In this document: positions 44,653 through 53,073 of the stretch, piece after piece | Numbering within the stretch: position 1 is the first letter of the stretch | How the letters are laid out: each line of letters starts with the position of its first letter | Assembly: GCA_029939505.1 (NCBI GenBank) | Contig: JAOZSV010000002.1 | Coordinates: 1 to 64,000, forward strand | Source: Thiotrichaceae bacterium | GTDB lineage: Bacteria > Pseudomonadota > Gammaproteobacteria > Beggiatoales > Beggiatoaceae | Direction of reading: 5' to 3' | Length of the DNA: 64,000 nucleotides | Made by a program: the position numbers and the translations under genes | The notes under the pieces: model-generated | Database searches by the model: none | Told to the model about the DNA's origin: nothing | Seen by the model: only the letters and a program-made list of their open reading frames with translations

Positions 44653-46752
44653 ATGAATATATTTAATAACCTAAAAATCAGAACAAAGCTAACTCTATCA
44701 ATTACTTTCTTAATGGCTATTGCAATTGCTGTTATTTCCACCATTATTGGCTATAAAGTACAAGAAATGGCCAACTCTGATGCAGAAATTATTGTCAAAG
44801 AAACTGCTAATCGTTATGCCAATTATGTCAGAGCAGAACTTGAAAAGCCTTTGTCTGAAGCAAGAGCGATTGCTATTCTATTTGAAACCGCTTCTCATAC
44901 TGAAGACCTCCAAATCACGCGAACAAAAATTAATTTATGGCTCAAAAATTTTATTGAACATGAATCCAATTTTTTTGGCATCGGTATCGTTTGTGAACCA
45001 GATGTTTTTTTTGAAAAAGATGCCAATTTCATTAATGCGCCTGGACATGATAAAAAAGGCCGTTTTGCTTCATATTGGACGCAGATAAAAAATGAAAAGG
45101 CGGTTTTAGAACCCCTTTTAAATTACGAAACCCAAGATTTTTATAAAAACACAAAAAAGGATGCGAAGGAAAGTATTATTGGTCCCTATCCCCATTCAGT
45201 ACGGGGCAAAGAACTTCGGTTAACCACGTTAGCGGTTCCCATGATTCATGTCATGGCGAATAATGAAGCAGACAAGCATTTTTTAGGTGTTATCAGAATC
45301 GACATAGCACTTGAATATTTACAGCAAAAACTGAGTGATCTTGACATATCGGATTTTAAAAATGCTTATGTCAGTGTCTATTCAACTAATGGAACCATTG
45401 TTGCCAGTAAAAATGCCGATTATATCGGAAAGAATCTCAATGAAACTACTTACAGTGAGGAGATGAAAGAATATATTTCAAAACTGGAATCTTTTCTTAT
45501 CACTAGAAAATCAAAAACGCTTGATAAAACGGTTATCACCTACGGCGCACCTATAGAAATTGGCAATACTGGCACCCGTTGGATGGTTGCGGTGAGTATT
45601 CCTGAAGATGAATTGTCTCTGGGATCAAAAGAGGTAAAATGGCGAATTATTCTCATTGGTTTTATCAGCATTATTGTTATGACGCTAGTGATATTCATTT
45701 CTTCAAAAACGATTTCTAACTCTTTAAATAAAGTCGTTAGCCTTTCCAAAGCCATTGCAAAGGGGAATTTGAATAATCAAATTGAATTGGTGAGAAAAGA
45801 TGAAATCGGACAATTATTACGCGCATTTGCTAGTATGCAAACGCAGTTACGCAACATTGTCAAAACAATCTCATTGACAGTTGATGTTGTTAATACTGCC
45901 GCCGAAGAAATTTCACAGGGCAATGTTAGCCTTAGTCAACGCACGGAAAAACAAGCCGCTTCACTTGAAGAAACGGCGGCGAATATGGAGCAAATGACTA
46001 GCACAGTACAGCACAATGCTGATAATGCCAAACAAGCCTCCGAATTAGCCATTAGTGCAAAAGAAAGTGCTTTACAAGGTGGTGAGGTTATTAATTCAAC
46101 AATCTGCGCCATAACTGAAATCAACAAGAGTAGTCAAAAAGTCACCGAAATCATTGGCGTAATCAATGACATTGCTTTTCAAACTAACCTGTTGGCACTT
46201 AATGCCGCTGTTGAAGCCGCTCGTGCGGGTGAATATGGGCGTGGTTTTGCAGTAGTCGCTTCCGAAGTACGCAATCTCGCACAACGCAGTGCTGCCGCTG
46301 CTAAAGAGATCAAAACATTAATACAAGACAGTGTTCTCAAAGTTGAAGAAGGCACCAAACTCGCTAATCAGTCGGGAGACACTTTAGGGGAAATCATCAC
46401 AGCAGTAAAAAAAGTCAGTGACATCATTTCTGAAATTGCGGCAGCCAATCAGGAACAATCTTTAGGCATTCGTCAGGTGAACAAATCCATTAGTCAAATG
46501 GATGAAATGACTCAAAAAAATGCGGTTTTAGTTGAAGAAGCGGCTACAACAAGTGGTGCTATGAAAGAGCAAGCATTAAGCCTGAAAGAACAGATCGCGT
46601 TTTTTAAGTTTGGGCAATATGAATTGCATCAAAACGCTAATCAAATATTCGTCAATCCTCTTCAAGAACAAGCAAATAAGGAAGAATATCAAAGGCATAA
46701 ACCGTTTATTTCACCACATTTCCATGAAGAAAATGAATGGAAAGATTTTTAA
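44653..46752 (+). CDS. Methyl-accepting chemotaxis protein, Cache-type sensor
   Basis: 699 aa. TM1 at about residues 12-34 (LTLSITFLMAIAIAVISTIIG). An extracytoplasmic double-Cache-like domain covers about 40-330, with WLKNFIEHESNFFGIGIVCEPDVF, GRFASYWTQ, IIGPYPHSVRGKELRLTTLAVPM and TIVASKNADYIGKNL. TM2 is near WRIILIGFISIIVMTLVIFI. HAMP ([23 protein letters not shown]) leads to the signalling tip [36 protein letters not shown]. The C-terminus EWKDF is a probable adaptation-enzyme tether. It is paralogous to the preceding MCP in the cytoplasmic half only. Cache domains often bind amino or organic acids; the ligand here is unknown. Confidence 0.93.
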   Translation: MNIFNNLKIRTKLTLSITFLMAIAIAVISTIIGYKVQEMANSDAEIIVKETANRYANYVRAELEKPLSEARAIAILFETASHTEDLQITRTKINLWLKNFIEHESNFFGIGIVCEPDVFFEKDANFINAPGHDKKGRFASYWTQIKNEKAVLEPLLNYETQDFYKNTKKDAKESIIGPYPHSVRGKELRLTTLAVPMIHVMANNEADKHFLGVIRIDIALEYLQQKLSDLDISDFKNAYVSVYSTNGTIVASKNADYIGKNLNETTYSEEMKEYISKLESFLITRKSKTLDKTVITYGAPIEIGNTGTRWMVAVSIPEDELSLGSKEVKWRIILIGFISIIVMTLVIFISSKTISNSLNKVVSLSKAIAKGNLNNQIELVRKDEIGQLLRAFASMQTQLRNIVKTISLTVDVVNTAAEEISQGNVSLSQRTEKQAASLEETAANMEQMTSTVQHNADNAKQASELAISAKESALQGGEVINSTICAITEINKSSQKVTEIIGVINDIAFQTNLLALNAAVEAARAGEYGRGFAVVASEVRNLAQRSAAAAKEIKTLIQDSVLKVEEGTKLANQSGDTLGEIITAVKKVSDIISEIAAANQEQSLGIRQVNKSISQMDEMTQKNAVLVEEAATTSGAMKEQALSLKEQIAFFKFGQYELHQNANQIFVNPLQEQANKEEYQRHKPFISPHFHEENEWKDF

Positions 46753-47449
46753 GTGAATGGTTTTCGAGTTTTTAGTTTTTTGAAAAAAAACTAAAAACTC
46801 GAAATGATGAATGGTGAATGATGTATGAACCTATCCCACTATTCATTTTTGAGCTTAGAAATCCGATTTTTTCAAAAAATCGCTTAAACCTCGTTCATTT
46901 TTGAGCTTAGAAATCCGATTTTTTGAAAGGATTTCTTAAACCGATTGTCAAAAACTCAAATATTTTTATTCATTGTTCTGCATTTTTGAATAGGGCCGGA
47001 TAGGTTCATGTATGAATGATTTAACCATTCACCATTCACCATTCGAGGTTTGAGTTTTTATCATCAGTAAAAACTAAAACTCGCATGAATAGTGGATGTC
47101 TTAATAGACCGTTTTTTAGTGTGGCTATTATGTTGATATTGTCGGTGATGAATAAAAAATATCAGTTTAAACAATCACTTGAAAATTATTTTCGGTGATT
47201 TAAAAGAGAATTTCATGAACTTCAAGAACGGATTGATGTAAAGTGTCTTTTGGAGGTGGTGGAAAAACGTCATGAGCGGGGCAACTTGGGCAACTTAAAC
47301 TGGTTGATTCCATGCAACGGGTACTCGCCGCGTTTTTCTTCAAAAAACTCAAACCTCGAAACCATTAACCATTAACCATTCGAGGTTTGAGTTTTTCTTC
47401 AAAAAACTCAAACCTCGAAACCATTAACCATTCACCATTATTATTAAAG
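46753..47449. repeat. Repeat-rich spacer, possible short coding remnant
   Basis: Family B copy at 46763-46803 (arms TTCGAGTTTTTAG / CTAAAAACTCGAA). Two family D interiors (GAGCTTAGAAATCCGATTTTTT) lie at about 46852-46940, and AATAGGGCCGGATAGGTTCATG follows at about 46991 (also present at 60470). Heptamer-type CATTCACCATT runs lie at 47027-47045 and 47364-47440, and a family B copy at 47379-47419 (arms TTCGAGGTTTGAG / CTCAAACCTCGAA). Between 47190 and 47300 one frame gives FHELQERIDVKCLLEVV and KRHERG, possibly a gene remnant that I cannot identify. Confidence 0.7.
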
Positions 47450-48919
47450 ATGAAACAAAAAAGCACTATTCTAATTGTTGATGATGACTCAATAGGGCGT
47501 GAAACGCTAAACGTATTACTCTGTAATCAGGGATATGACTTAGCTTTTGCTGTTAATGGACCAGAAGCCTTAATTAAAGCAGCAGAATTAAGCCCTGATG
47601 TCATCTTATTGGATGTCATGATGCCGGGTATGGATGGCTTTGAAGTTTGCCGACGTTTGCGTAAAGATAAATCACTTGCTAACGTACCCATTCTCATGCT
47701 CACATCCTTAGGTGATCGTGAATCACGCCTACAAGGGCTTGAAGCTGGCGCAGACGATTTTATCTCCAAACCCTTTGACACCTTTGAATTGCGGGCGAGA
47801 TTAAAAACCATTACAAAGCTTAATCGCTATCACACCTTACTCGTAGAACAGGCTAAGTTTGAGTGGGTTGTTGAGCAGGCTGATGATGCTTATGTGATAC
47901 TTGATCACAATGATCAAATATTTTATGCCAATTCACAAGCGCGTAAGTATTTTAACTTGCAGACAAAGCAAGATGAACCAATAGGTGAAAAATTCTTAGA
48001 ATTGGCGAAGAAACACTACCATTGCGAGCCGCAACAAACTTGGACGAATTGGTTAGAATATGTTAATCAACCTTCTCCTCGCTATCTTGTGCATCCAGAA
48101 ACCTCAAACGCTCACGCACTCTGGTTACAAGTTGACGTGATGGAAATGTCGCGAGGTGCTGGCGAAAAGTATTTAGTTCGCCTGCGTAATGTGACAGATA
48201 CGATTTTAGCTGAAAGACGAAAATGGACTTTCCAAGGGCAAATACGTCACAAGTTGAAAACACCCCTTTCTCCCATCACGATGGGGCTTGAATATCTTAA
48301 AAGCAATTACGCAGATTTGAGTGAGACGGATAGAAAAGAATTTATTGAAATTGCTTACTCTGGCGCGACACGCCTCCATGCTGAAATTGAAGAAATTTTC
48401 AGATATCTGGATGTCTCTGATGTGCTTAAACCAGAATTTGGCATTTGTCAGATCACTGATATTCTATTGATCATCGACACCATTAAAGAAGACATGGCAC
48501 TGAAATCCGTTCATGTTTCACAGAAGAATATTAAAAGCCCTGATAATATTTCTATCTTTTTTTCTCCACAGGCGATGGAATTGGTATTGACAGAACTCTT
48601 ATCCAATGCGAAAAAGTTTCATCCAGAAGGTTCGCCCTGCTTAGAAATCAATATATCTGCTATTCCAGAAGGCTTATGTCTGCAAGTTTGTGATGATGGT
48701 TTGCAATTGTCGCCAGAGCAAATGGCTAATATTTGGACTCCCTTTTATCAGGGCGAGAAAAGTTTTACTGGTGAAGCAGAGGGAATGGGGCTTGGTTTAT
48801 CAATGGTGGCTTCATTGATATGGGAAATAGGGGGTACATGCCATGCCTATAACCGTAAAGAAAAAAAGGGTATAATTATAGAATTGACTTTGCCCTTTGC
48901 TAATACTTTCGAGGTTTGA
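47450..48919 (+). CDS. REC-PAS-histidine kinase hybrid
   Basis: 489 aa from ATG 47450 (MKQKSTILIVDDD); the ORF-track extension is repeat-encoded. The N-terminal REC domain has the phospho-Asp in DVILLDVMMPGMDGFEV near residue 54 and Lys in DDFISKPFDTFEL. A PAS-like domain follows (VVEQADDAYVILDHNDQIFYAN). The HisKA segment has the H box GQIRHKLKTPLSPITMGLEYLK near residue 268. The HATPase has the N box LVLTELLSNAKKFHPEG and the G2 box GEAEGMGLGLSMVASL. The receiver-first layout is common in sensors that read an upstream phosphorelay. It sits beside the chemosensory operon but has its own spacer, so its functional link to CheA is only suggestive. Confidence 0.92.
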   Translation: MKQKSTILIVDDDSIGRETLNVLLCNQGYDLAFAVNGPEALIKAAELSPDVILLDVMMPGMDGFEVCRRLRKDKSLANVPILMLTSLGDRESRLQGLEAGADDFISKPFDTFELRARLKTITKLNRYHTLLVEQAKFEWVVEQADDAYVILDHNDQIFYANSQARKYFNLQTKQDEPIGEKFLELAKKHYHCEPQQTWTNWLEYVNQPSPRYLVHPETSNAHALWLQVDVMEMSRGAGEKYLVRLRNVTDTILAERRKWTFQGQIRHKLKTPLSPITMGLEYLKSNYADLSETDRKEFIEIAYSGATRLHAEIEEIFRYLDVSDVLKPEFGICQITDILLIIDTIKEDMALKSVHVSQKNIKSPDNISIFFSPQAMELVLTELLSNAKKFHPEGSPCLEINISAIPEGLCLQVCDDGLQLSPEQMANIWTPFYQGEKSFTGEAEGMGLGLSMVASLIWEIGGTCHAYNRKEKKGIIIELTLPFANTFEV

Positions 48920-49053
48920 ACTCAAGGTTAATCGTTTTTCGTAACGACTCAGGCGTTAGCCTTGAAATTGGTTTCAAGGCTAAAAGCTAAAGCAGACTAA
49001 AGCAGACTAAAGATTGAGTCGCAAAGCCAGCCGACAAGAACGGAGACTTTATC

Positions 49054-49272
49054 ATGAAAAAAGAAAGCATTGTTAGATACTCTACCGAAGAACTCAAAAA
49101 TTTCGAGATAAATGGCGGTGATAAAACAGATTGGCAAAGTCTCAGTCTTATGAAAGACGAAGATATCAAGTATGATGAAGATTCACCAAAAATCACCGAA
49201 GAGATGTTTTCCAAAGCCACTACACCAAAACAGAACCAAACGGAAATCACCTTAGGAATGGTCACGAAATAA
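49054..49272 (+). CDS. Small BrnA-like protein, possible orphan antitoxin
   Basis: 72 aa: MKKESIVRYSTEELKNFE at the start, then GGDKTDWQSLSLMKDEDIKYD and a Ser/Thr/Gln-rich tail. The opening KESIVRY(S/T)xEEL and the TDWxxL-x2-MxDEDIxYD pattern match, as I remember them, small antitoxin-type proteins related to BrnA. There is no upstream BrnT-like toxin and no adjacent toxin downstream, so it is orphaned or wrongly typed. A good GGAG (AACGGAGAC) lies 12-17 nt before the ATG. Confidence is moderate for a real gene and low for the function. Confidence 0.5.
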   Translation: MKKESIVRYSTEELKNFEINGGDKTDWQSLSLMKDEDIKYDEDSPKITEEMFSKATTPKQNQTEITLGMVTK

Positions 49273-49357
49273 CTTCCCGTTTTGTATTTTTGCTTTAGTT
49301 ACCACAGGTTCCACCTGTGGCTATTCACATTCAACCCCTATCGGGGTTGGCAAATCA

Positions 49358-49540
49358 TTGACAGATAGAGGGAAATTATTTCATGATCATTCCTTATCAT
49401 TGGATTCAGATATGATTAAATATTCTGAGAAAGTTCGCCAGACTGTGCTTGAAGTTGAGAAAAAGTATCAGATCAAATTCAAATATGTTGAGCATCTTGG
49501 CGGTGAGCTAGTACACTGTCAAGTCAATTCTGACGGGTAG
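49358..49540 (+). CDS. Short hypothetical ORF ending in a MITE-like element
   Basis: 60-aa ORF, central part SEKVRQTVLEVEKKYQIKFKYVEHLGGEL. The last about 10 codons are read from the left end of an inverted-repeat element (GCTAGTACACTGTCAAG), which suggests a gene truncated by its insertion. The first codons lie next to a CAACCCCTATCGGGGTTG hairpin. Nothing is recognisable. Possibly only a remnant. Confidence 0.3.
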   Translation: MTDRGKLFHDHSLSLDSDMIKYSEKVRQTVLEVEKKYQIKFKYVEHLGGELVHCQVNSDG

Positions 49541-49618
49541 GGATTTTCAACGAGAGGGCAGACAGATATGTCTGCCCTTACAGAACCCGATACTTAATGC
49601 TTGACAATGTACTAGAGC
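49506..49618. repeat. MITE-like element with CTAGTACA...TGTACTAG ends
   Basis: Ends GAGCTAGTACACTGTCAAG (49506) and CTTGACAATGTACTAGAGC (49600-49618) are inverted with one mismatch. The interior has a GGGCAGACA / TGTCTGCCC hairpin at 49556-49578. It is about 113 bp long and lies between the short ORF and the PD-(D/E)XK-like gene. Confidence 0.75.
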
Positions 49619-49679
49619 CGCTTAGTAAGACTGCAAAACTGGCTTAAATCGCTTCAACTTGGATAATTATTGTTAATAA

Positions 49680-50300
49680 TTACTTTATATTCAAAGACTT
49701 AACAATATATCCTATACGTTCAATAATACCAGAAACATTACTAACATGATAATTTTGGTCATCTAAAGTCAGAATATTGTCTTTTAACAACATAAATTCC
49801 CATACTTCTCCATCAGTTATAATACCATACACCTGTTCTTGCTTGGGAAACATTTTTAAGGTGGCAACCAATTCTGATAAACATTGACCAATCCCTTTAC
49901 TGAGTTCACGCGGTTTGGCTTCAATTATTGAGATAACTGGATAAATAAAATCAAAAATATCCATGCTGATAGCGTAATCACAATTACCATTTAATTGATG
50001 CGGTAAATCTGGCATTTGCTCTTTAGGAACACTTAACTCTTTTTCCAGAAAAATACCTAAATCATAGATAAAACAGGCTTCAGATACAACTGGAGTGACT
50101 AATAACCCTTTTCTAGTCGCTTCATTGTCAGCTGTTACCGATTTAATACGTAGTACCGAGTTATTTAACCGACTTTGTAACTCGGAATATTTTTGCTCAC
50201 TGTATTCTAATGTGGCAAATAAATCATCATGTTTGACTACAATATTAAAGATTTCTCTAAGTCGATTAATTGGGTATCCATAATATTCACTGAAAGCCAT
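49680..50300 (-). CDS. PD-(D/E)XK-like hypothetical protein
   Basis: 206 aa. The helical N-terminus (YGYPINRLREIFNIVVKHDDLF, coiled-coil-like 30-60) is followed by a nuclease-like core: NGNCDYAISMDIFDF gives the Asp, ISIIEAKPRELSKGIGQCLSEL gives the ExK and the following Gln of the PD-(D/E)XK superfamily, and a beta hairpin VYGIITDGEVWEFMLL ends the fold. Similar arrangements occur in restriction-endonuclease-like proteins, including HsdR N-terminal-like domains, so a nuclease or a nuclease-derived binding protein is likely. There is no methyltransferase next to it; the solitary one at 53.1 kb is on the other strand. It is intact. Confidence 0.6.
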   Translation of the reverse strand: MAFSEYYGYPINRLREIFNIVVKHDDLFATLEYSEQKYSELQSRLNNSVLRIKSVTADNEATRKGLLVTPVVSEACFIYDLGIFLEKELSVPKEQMPDLPHQLNGNCDYAISMDIFDFIYPVISIIEAKPRELSKGIGQCLSELVATLKMFPKQEQVYGIITDGEVWEFMLLKDNILTLDDQNYHVSNVSGIIERIGYIVKSLNIK

Positions 50301-50745
50301 ATTTGCACCTTATGTTGATAGTTAAAAAATGGTAAGTACTCAGCCTTGAAATGTGAATGGAATTCGAGGTTTTAGTTTTCAAAAAAACTAAAACCTCGAA
50401 AACGCTTCATGTGCGTATTGGAGTACAACGCTTCAGCTTTGTGCGTATTGGAGTACAACGCTTTAAGATTGAATAGTTACAAAAAATGTTAGTGATACAA
50501 GAAACGGGCAGTTTTTTCAAAAAACTGGCCGTTTATAACCCGTGCTGAAATCCGTTTATTCATCAGATGTACTATTTTTTAGTGATAAAATCAACGAGTT
50601 ACATTATAACAATTTTGTCCTGTATAGAACATTGTAAAAAAACGGTTTAATCCTGTCAATCCCTTAATCCGTTTTCCAGCCTAAAGTTTTTCTTCAAAAA
50701 ACTAAAACATCAACCTGTTCAAAAATTTTAAGGAGCTACAAAATT
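50301..50745. repeat. Spacer with family B, C and inverted repeats
   Basis: Family B at 50363-50400 (arms TTCGAGGTTTTAGTTTT / AAAACTAAAACCTCGAA). Two family C copies (GCGTATTGGAGTACAACGC type) lie at 50410-50463. A CGGGCAGTTTTTTCAAAAAACTGGCCG hairpin lies at about 50506-50533. A truncated CAGCCTAAAGTTTTTCTTCAAAAAACT copy lies at about 50678. No gene. The GT gene ribosome-binding site (AAGGAG, about 50731) closes the block. Confidence 0.75.
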
Positions 50746-52725
50746 TTGAACCCACATCAAAAAACAGACTATCAAAAAGAACTCTCTGCGGCACAAGCAG
50801 AAATCGCCCGCCTACAGCAAGCCCTTGATGAACAGACTAAAGACATTAATAAACTGATCCAATGGATGCAAAGCCTACAGCAAGATATTCTAGCTGTTTA
50901 TGATTCAGCCACTTGGCAAATGGGCAATTCGATAACAGGGCTTATTTTAAAATTGCTACGCCGCCCAGTCGGCGTGACTGCTCGTGATCATATCAATAAA
51001 ATCGCGGCTGGCTTTGAATCCTGGAAAATCAATTATTTTCAAAATCGGCGACAACAAGGTTTACAATCTTATACGCCCTGGCACGATACAAGGGAATATG
51101 CGCTATGGATAAAACAATATGATACTTTGAGCCATACTGAACTTGTAGAAATGCAGAAAAGTATAGCGCAATGGCAATATCGCCCCGTTATCTCAATACT
51201 CATGCCGCTCTGCAAAGAAACTTTGCACGCCATTCAATCTGTGCGTCGTCAAATTTATCCCCATTGGCAATTATGTATTGCCTATCAAAACACTTTGCCA
51301 AAAAGTCTTATTAAAGAGATTAGTTTAGATGATCGTATTAAAAGAATAAGTGGTACAGAAAATCAGACTCTTTTAAATAGCGCATTAAGCATTGCAAACG
51401 GCGATTTTATCACTTTAATGGGCGCAGAAGATCAAATCCCCGCACATGCCCTCTATAAAATCGTCGAAATACTGAATCTCCATCCTGAAACTGATCTGAT
51501 TTATACCGATGAAGATAAATTAAATCAGAAAGGGCAACGCTACGATCCCTATTTTAAATCTGACTGGAATCCTGACTTATTTTATTCACAAAATTTCATT
51601 CGTCACTTAGCCGTGTATCGCCGCACTATTATAAATCATATCGGCGGCTTTAAGGCAGATTATCCAGATAATGAAGATTATGATTTCGCATTGCGATTTA
51701 TTGAACGTACTAAACGTATTCGCCATATTCCACAGATTTTATATCATGAAAACGCTTTGAAAAAGGGGAACGCTAAAACAGCCTGCCAAGCTTTGCAAGC
51801 CCATTTTCAACGTTTAAAGCAATCCGTTAAAGTCGTTGAAGCCATTGGTGAACAGACTCGCGTCATTTATCCGCTACCAAAAAAGCCCCCATTAGTCAGT
51901 TTAATTATCCCTACCCGTGATAAGCTTAAATTGTTGCGTGGTACAATAAATGGCATACTTAATCAAACAAGCTACAAAAATCTTGAAGTCATTATCATGG
52001 ATAATGGCAGCGAAGAATCGGATACTTTAAATTATTTCCAACAAATACAAGAAGATAAACGAATCACCGTCATTCGCCATGCTGCCCCGTTTAATTATTC
52101 ACAATTGAATAATATCGGAGTATCTCATGCGAATGGCGAAATAATTGGCTTAATAAACAATGACTTAGAAATTATTTCTCCTGAATGGTTAACAGAAATG
52201 ATCAGTCATGCGCTGCGCCCTGAAATTGGCGCGGTGGGTGCTAAACTTTACTATGCCAATGAAACAATCCAACATGCTGGCGTAACTATCGGATTAGGCG
52301 GCATGGCAGGGCATCACTTTAAATTTCTCGCAAGGGAAACGCCTGGTTATCATTGGAAACCCTTTTTAATTCAAAACTATTCAGTTGTCACAGGCGCGTG
52401 TCTCATTATGCGCCGCAAAATATTTAAAGACGTGGGCGGATTAAACGAAAAACACCTCAAAGTCGCCTTTAATGATGTTGATTTATGTTTGCGTCTGCGT
52501 GAACGGGGTTATCAAATTGTTTGGACACCCTATGCTGAACTCTATCATCTTGAATCTGCTAGCCGAGGCGTGGATAATACATTAAAAAAATATTTACGCT
52601 TACGGCATGAACTTAACTATATGAAAAAACGGTGGAATGACACTTTATTAAATGATCCCTATTATAATCCTAATTTAACGATTGAATATGAAGATTTTTC
52701 TTTGGCGTATCCACCTAGAGTTTAA
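50746..52725 (+). CDS. Tandem-domain family 2 glycosyltransferase
   Basis: 659 aa from TTG 50746, with AAGGAG about 10 nt upstream. The N-terminal coiled coil (residues 5-45) leads to two GT-A/GT2-like domains. Domain 1 (about 145-370, VISILMPLCKETLHAIQSV) has lost the usual acidic motifs: the region that reads CIADDAS in its paralog at 61.3 kb reads CIAYQNT here, and FLDHDD reads LMGAED. Domain 2 (about 380-620) looks active: VSLIIPTRDKLKLL, IIMDNGSEESDT, IGLINNDLEIISPEW, then FNDVDLCLRLRERGYQIVWTPYAEL. It probably assembles surface polysaccharide or rhamnan-type chains in the cytoplasm. No membrane segment is seen. Confidence 0.9.
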   Translation: MNPHQKTDYQKELSAAQAEIARLQQALDEQTKDINKLIQWMQSLQQDILAVYDSATWQMGNSITGLILKLLRRPVGVTARDHINKIAAGFESWKINYFQNRRQQGLQSYTPWHDTREYALWIKQYDTLSHTELVEMQKSIAQWQYRPVISILMPLCKETLHAIQSVRRQIYPHWQLCIAYQNTLPKSLIKEISLDDRIKRISGTENQTLLNSALSIANGDFITLMGAEDQIPAHALYKIVEILNLHPETDLIYTDEDKLNQKGQRYDPYFKSDWNPDLFYSQNFIRHLAVYRRTIINHIGGFKADYPDNEDYDFALRFIERTKRIRHIPQILYHENALKKGNAKTACQALQAHFQRLKQSVKVVEAIGEQTRVIYPLPKKPPLVSLIIPTRDKLKLLRGTINGILNQTSYKNLEVIIMDNGSEESDTLNYFQQIQEDKRITVIRHAAPFNYSQLNNIGVSHANGEIIGLINNDLEIISPEWLTEMISHALRPEIGAVGAKLYYANETIQHAGVTIGLGGMAGHHFKFLARETPGYHWKPFLIQNYSVVTGACLIMRRKIFKDVGGLNEKHLKVAFNDVDLCLRLRERGYQIVWTPYAELYHLESASRGVDNTLKKYLRLRHELNYMKKRWNDTLLNDPYYNPNLTIEYEDFSLAYPPRV

Positions 52726-52850
52726 AAGTGATAACTGATAACTGATATGCTCCGTAAAGTTTATGCAAATCTGCTGCTCAAGTGGCGCGGTTATCAACTC
52801 CCAACATTGCCTGAACTTTCATGTCAATAACGTATATTCGGTCATAGATC

Positions 52851-53046
52851 ATGGAAATAACTGTAGAAGAAATAGAGAATCTAATTATACAATTACCACA
52901 AATTGAGGAAATTTCGTGCTTGGTATGAAAAATTAGATTCTGATATGTGGGATGAACAAATTGAAAAGGATGCTGCTAGTGGAAAACTTGATGGTCTCGC
53001 CGCCGCTATTGCTGATCATAAAGCTGGGAGATCGAAAAAATTGTGA
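52851..53046 (+). pseudogene. Frameshifted small antitoxin-type gene
   Basis: ATG 52851 gives MEITVEEIENLIIQLPQIEE, then the frame must shift by one at about 52905-52912 to continue as KFRAWYEKLDSDMWDEQIEKD and GKLDGLAAAIADHKAGRSKKL to TGA 53046. The second part is the typical helix and tail of small antitoxin-like proteins that accompany RelE/ParE toxins (LDxxxWDxQIxxDxxxGKLDxL). No toxin gene follows. A 27-codon ORF (MLRKVYANLLLKWRGYQLP...) just upstream at 52747-52830 may be another gene fragment. Confidence 0.65.
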
Positions 53047-53073
53047 TTCATTGAATTTAATAAAGAGGAACAA

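Noticed and set aside
48960-49053. GEMM-like (c-di-GMP) riboswitch upstream of the 72-aa gene
   Set aside because: GTCGCAAAGCC resembles one half of the GEMM-I core, but the GGCAAACC half, the tetraloop and the receptor are missing.
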